Origin: Isoetes taiwanensis
Lineage: Eukaryota; Streptophyta; Lycopodiopsida; Isoetales; Isoetaceae
Reading direction: 5' to 3'
Length of the DNA stretch: 64,000 nucleotides
Assembly (NCBI GenBank): GCA_021234155.1
Contig: JAJEKV010000011.1
Span: 22,270,416-22,334,415 of the forward strand
The position numbers and the translations under genes were made by a program. Positions 33,641 through 44,396 of this stretch are shown here, piece by piece. Every line of letters starts with the position of its first letter. Position 1 is the stretch's first letter. The notes beneath the pieces are model-generated. The model saw only the letters and a program-made list of their open reading frames with translations, made no database searches and had not been told where the DNA came from.

Positions 33641-35210
33641 ACAGATTGAAACTCGTATGCATGGTCCAGGCCCCGAGAATCAAGGGGCATGTACAAAATA
33701 TAAAGCAAAATACTAATTTAAAATTGTTTATATAGGCCGCTTTACAACGAAGATTTGGGTTCTCTGCTTGTAGAGGTAGAACATAGGAAGGGTCACGTCA
33801 TGCCATCCTTTTGAAGAAATTTAGAATTGTCACTATCTTCATTGCTATTTGTCTTTCTCATTCGGAGTTTCTTAGTGTTCTATGCATTTGACTTTGCAAT
33901 GTGACAAGAAGGAAAAATGGATGTTGGAAAGAGGCAATATCAATATATGGATCTAAAACTTGTGATGCTACTACTAGGGTTTGGCTTTGCCTCGTACCTC
34001 TCCTCTGCCTCAAGCCTGCATTTCTGCTAGTTTTAATAAAAACTTAGAAAAAACGCTCTTTGTTATTGGTTGGTTTTGTGGACCTAAACCTAAAAAAAAA
34101 CTCGAAGTGGACTAAACTGTGGCGCTGAAATAATGGTGCAGATCATACAATCCCGGTTTTGCAATCCATATTTGGCTTAAAAGGTATGTTTCGACTTGTT
34201 TTGTTCAGTTGAATCTCGGATTTTCTGTGCGGGCGTGCCTTTATTTTTCTTTGTCAAGCTTTGTTTGTCCGTTGTCGATCAGTCTCGGATTTTCTCGGCA
34301 TACATCTTCTGTAAAAGATGGAGCTATAAATAACCTGCGATAATCTCGTGCTAAAGCTTTCCGGAAGCTATAAGTAATCTGCTATATTCTCCTGCTAATC
34401 CGGGAGCCTATCTTGCATTTGATTAGCCCGAAGCTTTCCTGCGATATCCAGTTGAAGCACTGAATGGCACAAAAGAGTCAAGTTTTGCCTCCTGCAGTGA
34501 AGAAAGAAAAATTAAATTGGGCAATTGCATCTATTTGTTAAAGGGGAAGAGGATTCCAAATTACAATTAGGAAAATGTCAGGACATTTTGATTACATTTT
34601 GACATTCTCAAACAGCTAGGATCCAGTTAAACTACGTTAGCATTGTGTCATTCCGATTACAGGTTACTGGTAACAAGGGTTAGCATCTATGCTTCAGCCT
34701 GCAAACTTAACCTTCGTGGACCATTTGATCCAGGAAAAGAGAACCTTCTTTTCATAGCTGCTTCCCATTTAAAAAGCCATTTTCATGGCTAAATTGCGTC
34801 ACCATCTAAACAATTAGAGAATGTGATGGCGTTCTCTCAGCCCTAATTCGCCATGCCTGTGTTGAAGGGAGTATCTACTTGAAGATGCCATTTTCTGACA
34901 AGTGGGTACTAGCGCCTCACAAAGGTAACCAGAGAAAAAAGGCCAATAATTTGCTAAAAGAATATGACAGTGGACGCTTCTGGTTTAGAAGTCAACAATG
35001 TTTGTCTGTTTTCATAAGGTTCGATCGACCCTAAAAAATAGAGCCATTTTGCCTTGGAATATCTCGTGGCATATGCTTGTATCTTATGGTACCGGATTAT
35101 AATGGTGCATTTTGATGTAAATATTGTTATAAAATCATTATAGCTTTTCCTTGTCTTTTTTTTGTAAGTAGCGGAAACAACGATTTGCTAGAAAGGAAGT
35201 GTATTGCAAG
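33641..35210. other. intergenic, upstream region of the 35.2-kb gene
   Basis: No coding block was seen. A near-duplicate of about 45 bp is present at 34328-34420 ('gctataaataacctgc' / 'gctataagtaatctgc'). Promoter elements for the next gene could lie here, but I see no decisive TATA or CAAT arrangement. Confidence 0.4.
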
Positions 35211-36812
35211 ATGTCATTAGTGGACTATGCCAGTTCCGACGATGAGGGCGATGGCGATCAACAAATAGGCCCGAACTTGCTCCATGCATCTTCGGTGGAT
35301 CAACATGGCCAATCTACAGCAGCTGCCGCATTGGAGGTCACTGCCAGAATTAGGTAAAATCTTATGCCCATTTTATCTCTAAAATTTGCGCTTTCGTAGT
35401 ACTAAAGAGTCAAATACTACGTCTTCTTAACTCCGTTGGGGTTGAAGAGTAGCTGAACTTTGATTCCACAATTTCAAAGAAACCGGTTGTATGCTGCCCT
35501 AGGACATCATTCTAGTAATATATATTAATCATAGTAAACAGTGTATTGTAGGAGTAAAGATTTTCACGGATTAAAGTAAATGGAATTTGGTGCCCATAGT
35601 GGTATTTAGGTGGAGATTAGTCTAAGGGATTAGCGTTGTTGAATTAGGATAGAGTTAGGAGACGGGAAATATACATTGCAGGATGTAAATGTTTCTAGAC
35701 AGGATCTGTGAAATTGAATGATGAGTTTGTGACAAGAATGTTAATGTGCCTAACGGGCTCTTTATTAGGAAACGTGTGTCATGCATTGTTTTTGGCATCC
35801 GTATAAGCATTATCATGTATGATTGTTGAATGAACTATGTTACTTAAGTATGATTCCAAAGTTGTCTTAGCCCATTCAATAGAAAATTTTCTTGCTGGAG
35901 CTGATTTGGGGAATCTTTAGCAGATATTTATGTAATCTTCATCTAGTGCATCCTTTTAATATAAATCAGGTCATTATAGTTTACAGTAGCAATATATGTC
36001 TAGTTGTACATTCTAAATTTTCAACATGAACAGAAAACTACTGTAAATACTGGATTTAATTAGCTGTATTCTTTCCATAAGGTTGCTCATCAATAATAAA
36101 TTAACTTGGAGCCATTTACCATAGTTCTAAATGAGCAATACAACCGAGTGTTAATGAATGACTAATTTCCACTGATCTATCGAGCTTTTTGTAAAACAGA
36201 TCCAACGTGACAGAACATAGAAATTTAATACCCCTTTATCTTGCATTTTAGGGGCTTAACTTGTTTTTCTTTGTTTTTCATTCACCTGGTACCCAATAAT
36301 ATGCATTACATATCTAATAACAATGGAAAGATAAAAATATCTACTCAAGCATGTTAGAGTTTATAACTTCCTTCACATTGTTCCTTGACTTAAATTTTTG
36401 CACATGTTTCTAGTGGGTCAAATGCGGAGAGTCACAGGGATTGTCCATTACCAACGTTAAGACTGCCAGACCCTTCTGAACTTTTAGGATCACTGGATCC
36501 AGGTCCAAGCAGCAGCAACAACATTGAGAACAGGATCCCTGGGTCAAAGAAGAGGCTTGGTAGTAATGGTAGTGCTCACTTGGCTCCATTTGCAAAACTC
36601 CCCCATGGGAATAGACCCCCTTCTAGAATACGTCCAGACACAGCTAATGGCCAGCTTCTTCCACCCCAACTTGGGGCCAGGTTAGTGCTGGTGCATTTCG
36701 ACATACACACTGGTACAATGTAACTAATAAAGGTCATGCTTTATGTTCCTTTAGGAAAAACGTTGCAACTGAGGATCTTGGTAAACTATTTGTACGCCGT
36801 CAGAAAGAGTAA
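35211..36812 (+). CDS. three-exon host gene, small acidic-N-terminus protein, function unknown
   Basis: Exons 35211-35353, 36414-36680 and 36755-36812 join in frame (143+267+58 nt) to 155 residues and a stop. The introns are GTAAAA...TTTCTAG (1060 bp) and GTTAGT...CTTTAG (74 bp). The start context is 'tgcaagATGTC'. The protein begins MSLVDYASSDDEGDGD, like the N-terminus of PRCC-type nuclear proteins. A Pro/Ser-rich middle follows (LRLPDPSELLGSLDPGPSSSN; KLPHGNRPPSRIRPD; LLPPQLGAR) and then the short charged end VATEDLGKLFVRRQKE. I believe similar short plant proteins of unknown function exist, but I cannot name the family. It is the only undamaged spliced gene in the window that is not part of a mobile element. 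Confidence 0.6.
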
Positions 36813-38095
36813 TTGGAGCCACTTACGGAAATTGCTGCCTCATTATACCTTGCAAGCTGAGTGTAATTCTGGAGGTAAAATTGCACAGTATCTTTATGTT
36901 CACATGACCACCTTGGTTTTAAAGATGTAATATACGCAATTGTTACGATAAAGCTGTTGCTGTTCTTACTCGTGCCCTAATGCATTAAGCCATGCAATGC
37001 TTGCAATTTAAGACAAGATTGTAATTGCCACGTGAAATTTCATGATCACAATTTCTCCATGTTGCTGAATGCATTATGCAAATTATAACAAGGTAATTGC
37101 ATAGCCCCCATGTATCAGTTTGCATTCCTTGCTTTAATTTTAACAGCCAAATGGGTGTTCTGTGTTTCCACACTGCCGCCTTAAAAGTCGTCCTTCCCAA
37201 TGATGCCATCATATGCTGCAAATGGTTGGGAAATATGAATATTGTAGCTGCTGCTTCCAGGTAATAACCCAATGATTGCCCAAGGTGCCTTTACTTGTTC
37301 TGAGGATAATGCAGGTATAACAAGGTTTAAGCCATACAGTACCAAACCAAGCATCTCCAGCCCATCAACAGACCACTGAGTAGTGAGCACATGCCAGGGT
37401 TTTGTTGAAGGAAATGTATTAACTGTATATGTTTTATGTCTAGTGGTGTATGATGGTTATGCGAATTGCTTTTGAGTTGTTTTGGTGTGTGATGGTTGTT
37501 ATTTCTGTAACTGGCTGCATGGCCAATCCATAGAATGGCTTATAACATAACAATTATGCTATGGGAATTGGCGTTCCATCTGGGCTTGTGTATTATTATA
37601 TTGTACCAAGTACATGGCTATGATCTTACATGTTTCAAGAGATCTACATGTGTATTTAAGCAACTGTGGAATTTGATTTTTGCTAAGCTTTTCTCTCAGA
37701 TATTCAATCAGCGGGCCAAGCTGCTGTTGTGATAGGTGTATAGTTAACTATGTTGATTGGCATTGTAAAGCTCATGTGGACAAGATTTGACATATCTGAA
37801 GCATATTTGATCTGTGTTTGCATAATTACACTCCATATTAAAGATCAGGCTTGTGGAGCATCATGGTGACTTGTGATGTTTCTTGGTGCATGTGGTTTGG
37901 GCTGGGCCTGGGTGCCAAATTATAGTCCAACAGTTTCATAATGTTTTTGTTAGATAATGTGAAACATATGGTCTAGAGTTACAGGTGTCATTCTAGAAGT
38001 GACACGTTGTTTGCATGGCAGATTATATTGTATTTTCATTTACTGTAATTCTCACAGGTTTCTTCAATAGAGTCCAGGAATAGGCGTAATAGCGG
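36813..38095. other. 3' flank of the 35.2-kb gene, possible extra exon
   Basis: Mostly non-coding. At 37237-37378, after 'attgtag', a frame reads LLLPGNNPMIAQGAF and on to SISSPSTDH, stop (about 45 codons). It could be an alternative 3' exon or a chance frame. Confidence 0.3.
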
Positions 38096-38099
38096 AATG

Positions 38100-38520
38100 A
38101 AAGTTCGCTTGTGTCGCATCTCTTCTTGTGTTCAGGTCAATCAATTCTTAATATGGTATCAAAGCCGACTCAAAGAGGAACGACCGGGAAGGAGAAAATT
38201 TGAAGGAGGGGTCGAAGCCAAAATAGCCTTTTCCAAGAAAAAGGGCCTTCGAACGTCAAATTTGGACGTGCATTTTTTTCTGCACCAACGTAGAGGCAAA
38301 TTTGGCAGAGATTCATCCGGAATTTGATCAAAGGGAATTTGTTTCTCAAAATTTGCCTGCTTTACCAACATAGAATTGGAGGCAAAACTTGACAGAGAAT
38401 TCATCCGGAATTGGTCAGAGAGGTTTTGTTTCTCAGAATTGATCAAGGGAGAGTTGATTAAAGGGAATTTGTTTCTCAGAATTGATCAGGGGAGAAAACG
38501 TCTGTGTATTTGATCAAAAC
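38100..38520. repeat. imperfect tandem repeats and a primer-binding-site-like word
   Basis: The word 'tggtatcaaagcc' at 38154-38166 resembles a tRNA-Met primer site. From 38290 onward, imperfect units containing 'catccggaattgatcaaagggaatttgtttctcagaattgatc' recur two to three times. No LTR boundary could be set. Confidence 0.4.
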
Positions 38521-38643
38521 AGGAATTGATCACGTCAAGGCAAGTGGGTCTGCCTTCCGGAAGATTTTCAATCCATTCTTATCAAGAATCGCAAATGGCT
38601 ATGCAAAACCTGTAGAATCAGGTTAACAGCTTGCCTTGACGTC

Positions 38644-38770
38644 GTGGAACAAGAAGGGGTCAGCCATTCTTGCTTCCCCCTGACCTGCAGAATCCGGTCG
38701 CGCCTACACGGCGCTCCCGGATTCTGCAGGTCAGGGGGAAGCAAGAATGGCTTCCCCCTTCCCGTTCCAC
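38644..38770. repeat. long foldback, arms up to 54 bp
   Basis: The core arms 38663-38697 and 38717-38751 are perfectly complementary (35 bp, starting GCCATTCTTGCTTCCCCCTG) around a 19-nt loop. Pairing continues outward with a few mismatches to 38644 and 38770 (GTGGAAC ends). A weaker inverted pair ('cacgtcaaggcaag' at 38530 and 'cttgccttgacgtcg' at 38631) surrounds a side hairpin. A transcript would form a long stable stem. Confidence 0.8.
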
Positions 38771-38808
38771 ATAACAACGGGAATTGTTCAAAAGGGAGAT
38801 AATTTTTT

Positions 38809-40079
38809 GGGAAAAATACAAGAATGCCCTTATATTTTGGCTATTTATAAAAATACCTTTGTATTTTGTTAATTCATCAAAATCCCCTACGTCGTTCGTA
38901 TTCCGGCATCAAAGTCTCCCACGAAGACAACTCTAGAGATCCAGCTGGAAAGACCCTATGCCTTATTCTGTATTTTCAAGAATTAGAACGTCTGTTCTGA
39001 ATTCGATCTTTAGATTACAGCCGTTGATTCTTGTTGATTCTTGTTGATTCTTGTGGCTACGTAAAGGACGGTTGGGCTGCATTCAGCCTTATCCGCCAAT
39101 GTGACGTCGCCACGTGTCACATTTTCTTTTTGTGGATTTCTCCCCAGTGCGCTCGGGTCTACATTCTCATTCTTTGCCGGGTCGACATTCTCAATTTTGT
39201 TCCTACTTGTTGCTCCACATTCTCGCATACAAAGAACATCCGTGTCGTCCATGTGGCGGCATCAATCCACCGAAATGCACCAACCGACCTTCACGTTATC
39301 GAATGGCCATTGGTTGATTCAAAATAAGATCAAACCCGGCCTCGCCTCCGCCGGCCCGATTTTCTGCGCTACTGAATCAAGCCCAAATGGCCATTCCCTT
39401 ATACAGAATTGTAATTGCCCCCTCCTTCTAAATCCAAAGCCTTCAACGAACATGCTAAACAAGAATCAATGTTGGGAACCTTCATCGATCTTGATTGCAT
39501 GATTTTTGATGAAGAAAAAGAAGTGGCTTTCTTGTGTTCCATCGGTTTGGAAATAGAATTTTCGCCAAAGCTTGGATCATGCAAGCTATGCAAGAAACCC
39601 CTAATTAAATTTCACTTTCTAGCTCAGAATTTTCTACTCCAAAATTTGCTAACTCGGAACAGGGCAATGAATCTTGCACGAATTTCTAACCCAGCAGAAA
39701 TTTCTGACCCAGAAGTGTCTACCATATAACTGTACTTTAGATTCTGACAAGAAGCATTGCGCATTTTCAGGTTAGATCCTTATCCAAATTCAGAAGAATA
39801 AGTGCAAAATTATCTCTTTGCTTAAAATTATTCTTCACAAATATGTTGAAGAACATCACCACTATACTACAGTGAATCCATAAGAACTGGAGGCCATAAC
39901 AGCTGGAGGCCATAGAACGAAGGATTGTTCTAGATAAGTGAGATGATTTTCGTGAGAAACAAAAAGAAACAAGGGAAACAGAGGGGTATTGAAAACAGAG
40001 GGGCATTTCAATAATTTGCTAAATACAATGGCATTTTCATAATTTTTGTCAAATACAGGGGCATTTTTATAATTTTCCC
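38809..40079. mobile_element. MULE, non-autonomous, 1271 bp, 9-bp target duplication
   Basis: It starts GGGAAAAATACAAGAATGCCC and ends with the complement of GGGAAAATTATAAAAATGCCC. Imperfect inverted similarity runs for about 80 bp ('cctttgtattttg' / 'cctgtatttg' motifs). Both sides carry TAATTTTTT (38800-38808 and 40080-40088), a 9-bp duplication as expected for Mutator-like elements. No transposase is encoded. It holds a gene-like frame at 39415-39729. Confidence 0.75.
39415..39729 (+). pseudogene. possible captured FLZ-type zinc-finger fragment in the MULE
   Basis: The frame includes FIDLDCMIFDEEKEVAFLCSI and LGSCKLCKKPL. The second piece resembles the first half of plant FCS-like zinc-finger (FLZ, formerly DUF581) domains (xSCxLCKKxL). 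The second FCS half is missing. Host gene fragments inside MULEs are known as Pack-MULEs. The resemblance is short, so this could be chance. Confidence 0.35.
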
Positions 40080-40088
40080 TAATTTTTT

Positions 40089-40847
40089 CTCTAGATGCTT
40101 TAAGAAAACCTTTAGCAAGCTAATATCTCAGAATTGGTCAGTGTAGCTCCTGCAGTTGATCAAGGATGAACGAGATTTTGGGTTGATTTCTTCTAACAGG
40201 TGAAAGAGCTATATTGCAGTTATGGATCCCTTCAAATTCTCCACGAATGCAAAGCTAACTGGGTTGGGGATATTTGCGTCATGTCACAATGGTTTGGAAG
40301 ATTCTCTTTAATGATATTGTGCATGAAAAATACATGTGGCAGGAAGAAATCAACATTAGGGATCCTTATAAATTTAACATCAAATTTGCATTGTCACAGA
40401 AGCATGTGCATAGAAACTTATTTTGGAAAAGGCAAAGGCAGGTGTGTACAGTTGTAATAGAATTTGCTGAGGTGGAGATGTATCCCTGTTAGACTATTAT
40501 TTATTGTTCATAATATATGTAATGGTGGTTATGTATGGTTGGACATATCAGAGAAATGAGAAAATAAAATAGATGTGAATCGTGGCAAGTGACAAGCTGG
40601 AGCTTAGGGCAAAAGCAGCTGCGGCAGCATTATGCCATGGGATCTGAGTTGGCATGTGAGCAGAGTGCACAGACGAACAAATGAACAGGTCGGAGGGCTC
40701 CACGGAAAAGAAAACAATGGATTCGATGCTTGGGCTGGCCGAGAGAAGTCAAGAAACATGTTTCTGCTGTTGATCAAGGTTTTCAAATTCGTTTTTTGAA
40801 GGTACCTCATCATAATTCAGTTTATAGTCTCAATTATCTTAATGTTA
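40089..40847. other. probable 5' LTR remains of the copia element, no gene
   Basis: No motif-bearing frame. A small open frame at 40274-40492 is unremarkable. The segment leads into the primer-binding region of the copia element, so part is probably LTR; its 5' boundary is not visible. Confidence 0.35.
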
Positions 40848-40860
40848 GTATCAGAGCTAT

Positions 40861-42452
40861 TGTGACGTTCCAAGTATTTATACGGTATACGTATAAATAT
40901 ACTGACACGTCACCCAGTAAAGGTGCGCCACCATGGGGTATTGTAACCTAGGGGGTTGACCTAAAAGGGATTAATTTTATTAAGGATAATAACCTATAAT
41001 TAAGGAATTAATATCTAATTAGTTTAATTTAGTTAATTGATTACTTGGGAAGGTGCCACATGGCCAAACTCGATTGGCCAACATGGGAATGCTAACTTGG
41101 GCCATCAAGGTGGATCACTACCCCCATTTGACCCCAAAATCGAGCCAGGAGGAGGAATAGCTGAGCGCCCAAGTACCTGGAACTGTTGCTGAACACCCCA
41201 GTTGTTGCTGAACACCAGATTACTGAGAGATGGAGGCGCCTCATGACAATGGATCAAGTCAAAACTCGGGTTAGTAGATAATCTAGTTGATATCTTTAAG
41301 GCTAGCGCTTCAGTTAAGTTCTTTGAGTCTTCTCTGGTTGTTCTTACTTAGGATTAACCCTTCTTTAATATTCGGGATTTACATTTCAATTATGGATTAT
41401 GTTATTATGAATGGATGGATGAATCTATGAAAGTATTTCTGTAGCCTTCCTTAAAGCAGGGATTAGAGGGGGCTAGAGACCTCTGTGCCTCATGCTTTAG
41501 TATGCTCCTAGTAGCTCCTTTAATTCCCAATTATAGCGGTCTGTGCACAAGAGACCACCGAGTCGTGGATGCTATGGAATTGCTTAGCACCAGAAAAGGG
41601 ACGCAGTGGTGAAGTGGGGGTGGGGTCTTGCACCTAATATACAAGGCTCCCGGGACTCCTACAAGGGCTAGGCCCCGACAGCCGGCCACGAGGGGCCGGG
41701 TATGGGTTTGACACTCCCCGGGTGCGAGGTGTGACCCGTATGGGGCACCCCACACTTTGAGTAGATTTAGGGTGAGTAAGTCGGCATGGATGCGGGGTCG
41801 CCGATGCGGCACATATTCTCTAGCTCACCCATGGAACCACCGTGATCCCGAAGGGGACACTTCCCCGACCTGCCTCATCTGGACCGGGCGCCATGAACCC
41901 CGGAGTAGGCTCGGCGGGTGATACCTTGAGTCTCAAGGCCTCGAGGCTATAGTGATGCCATAGCATGATTCGACCCATCTACAAAGTGTGCACGTGAGGG
42001 GCGGATGGAGTGGACAACCCTAGCCGATGTTCTATGCCAGCCAACGCCATGTCAATATTCGGTCTCGCCGATCTCTTGAGACCTAGCCGTCACCGATCCT
42101 CACCGAGTCCGAGCCGGGTAGAACCATGGGTTTGGGGTGTTTTCCCTAGTATTAAATGCATATTCTTTGTTGTTGTCACTTGATGGATGTGCCACCCTTC
42201 GTGGTGGTACTTTTATGATATGATTATGCTTTGTGTGCTAACATTGTATTCACGCTTCGCGACATATAGAGCCCCATTGAAGGCGTAATGAATGACCCCT
42301 CTCAGTCCTTCACTCGAGCATCTTTCTATAGATGGCCCGAAAGTTAGACGGAGGGCCCCGCTTCGTGGGCGAAGTTGGTTGCCATGAGAGGGGAAAGTCC
42401 CCGTGATGTATATCGTCCCGAAAGTGTCGTATATGTTCAAATGAAGGCCACA
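40861..42452 (+). repeat. 5' LTR of element B
   Basis: Begins TGTGACGTTCCAAGTATTTA; the end is 'tatgttcaaatgaaggccaca', which differs from the 3' LTR end (GGGAGCGTCACA), so the terminal bases were altered. Length is 1592 bp. Numerous base changes and single-base indels relative to the 3' LTR, especially around 41545-41710, indicate a not very recent insertion. Confidence 0.85.
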
Positions 42453-42453
42453 G

Positions 42454-42466
42454 TGGTATCAGAGCC
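42454..42466 (+). other. primer-binding site (initiator tRNA-Met)
   Basis: TGGTATCAGAGCC one base after the 5' LTR is complementary to the 3' end of plant initiator tRNA-Met, the usual primer for minus-strand synthesis in plant LTR retrotransposons. Confidence 0.9.
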
Positions 42467-43138
42467 GTGATTTCGGTTGCTCGAAATCATAGCACTGACC
42501 AAACCCTAACTCGTTAGTTCGGTAGTTAGGTGGGAGTTTAAGCTAGTGTGATTGTTTAGCTCTTTGATGTTTGGTTTTGTGCTAGGTTAATGTAATAGAT
42601 TGTAAGTTTTTAAGAGGTTCAAGGCGACTGGAGGACCCAAGTTTGGAAGGGTTATAACTTTTTGTAGGTAGCTCGGATGAAGGCAAAAATGGCTCCAATG
42701 GATCATGCACCTCCCAAATACCCTAGGGGGCACGTCTCCCGAGGGCGGAAAGTCAACAGCAGGCCGAAAAGTCAAAAGGGGCGTTGCTGTCGTCCGAGGT
42801 GTTTCTTTCGAAGAATTAGGAGCGTATAACGCTCGCAGCGCCCCATACGATCCCGCGTATTTTTATACGCGTTTTTAAAAAAAAAAATGAAAATTTTTAA
42901 TAAAAAGTTAAAAGTTAAAATTCAAATTTGAGTTACTTTTTTTGAAAAGTGTGTTTCTTTGCACGACTTTCCTCCGCCATAGCCGCCGGACTAGAGCTCC
43001 TTTTTCCGCCATAGCCGACCTCCACTGCTACCTTGCGACTACCCTAAACCCCTAGCGCCTTCGCCTACCTGCTAGCGCCACCTATCTAAGCTGAGCGCCC
43101 TACTTCTTCTCTTTTGCTGCCCATCACTAGACGTCGCC
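42467..43138 (+). other. leader of element B
   Basis: Non-coding leader. The stretch 42870-42950 is very A/T-rich. The part 42965-43138 is pyrimidine- and Pro-codon-rich and ends in 'gacgtcgccATGC', a good plant start context for the first ORF. Confidence 0.5.
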
Positions 43139-43814
43139 ATGCTGCGCTTCAAGCTCACAGTTGACCTAAAGACACTAAATGTCTACCAGCTTCTGTGTGT
43201 AAGTAGACCACCTAGGTGAGGACCATAGTGATATTGACGTGGTTCTCGATCTGTTTGTTAAGCATTTCACTGAGAACCGTCGCATCCCATTCCCTATTTT
43301 TCACTTCAATGAGAGGTTTCTCATGAAGTTAAACGCTGCTAATCAACCCTACACCATTGTGGAGCAGCCAGACCGAGCTTTTGCCTTCACTAAGTTTTAT
43401 CCCTCGCCTAACCCTGAGGAAGATCCCGATGACCACATTAGAACTGAGGCCCAAAGAATCATGCACATGGCTAGATTAGAAGACCTCCAGCAAATAGCTA
43501 GTGGCCTCCCAGAAGTGCGTGCCAACCGTTTTTACTACCTTGGTAGAGGCCATGTGCTTATATGCATGGACCACTATTATCTTCCTCCATTTCATTGGAA
43601 TGCTGAGCTAAATAGTTTCATTTTTGAGAATGCATTACCTAGCTTCACCCAAGATCGCATGGACATCGTGCAAGCTGACATGCGAGCTTACCCGGACCGG
43701 TATCATACGAAAATTGCCAGGCGAATACAAGCGCGCTTGGACAAGGAAGCCCGGAATGCTGAGAGGGAGAGGCTCCGTAAGGAAGAGGAAGATGCCCAAA
43801 ACCAGTAGGGCGGG
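43139..43814 (+). pseudogene. element B ORF1, N-terminal domain of the H3 fusion
   Basis: The best start is ATG 43139 (MLRFKLTVDLKTLNVYQ). Near 43200 one shift moves to the frame open from 43203 to 43805. That part has about 200 residues, including FVKHFTENRRIPFPIFHFN, FYYLGRGHVLICMDHYYLPP and a C-terminal charged helix (RIQARLDKEARNAERERLR), predicted coiled. I recognise no family. A TAG at 43806 separates it from the D-Q repeats and the H3 domain, which continue in the same frame. Either a stop mutation or a readthrough site would explain this. The continuous frame suggests the ancestral product was one fusion protein. Confidence 0.6.
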
Positions 43815-43946
43815 GACCAGCAGGTGGATCAGCAGGGTGACCAGCAAGTTGACTCGCAGGTTGATCAGCAGGGGGATCAGAATGTTGACCAGCAGGTTGA
43901 TCAAAATGCTGATCAAAATGTGGATCAACATGTAGATCAGGGCGGA
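43815..43946 (+). repeat. 12-bp minisatellite coding D-Q-x-x tetrapeptides, 11 units
   Basis: Eleven tetrapeptides of the type [16 protein letters not shown] in a row form an acidic, Gln-rich linker between the N-terminal domain and the basic H3 tail. The underlying 12-bp units vary at third positions, so it is an aged coding repeat, not a fresh slippage product. Confidence 0.85.
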
Positions 43947-44396
43947 GGCCAGAATAGGAAGAATAGGGAGTGGGGTAATAGGAAGAGGAAGAATACAAAG
44001 CCCACACGGGGAGGCGTCAACTACAAGACCCAGTTGCAGCAGGACGCCCAAATTGGGAAGAACACATCAGCTCGGCGTCGAGAGCAGATCGTGCAGAGGG
44101 CGAAGCATCCCACGACAGGCGGGAAATCCTTGCGCTTACTTCAGGCCACTGTTAAACCAAGGAAGCCCCATAGATTTCGACTGGGCACAGTAGCTCTTCG
44201 GGAGATACGTAAGTATCAGAAGACTACTGAGCCATTGATTCGCCGGCTACCTTTTCAGCGGCTTGTCCGGGAGATTGCCCAAGAGTTCAAGACCGACCTG
44301 AGGTTTCAGGCCTTTGCCATACTTGCACTCCAGGAAGCTGCCGAGGCCTACCTAATAGAAATTTTGAGTGACGCCAACCTCTGCGCCATCCATGCG

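Noticed and set aside
43635-44051. Minus-strand Leu/Ile-rich protein
   Set aside because: Shadow of the D-Q tetrapeptide repeats on the other strand.
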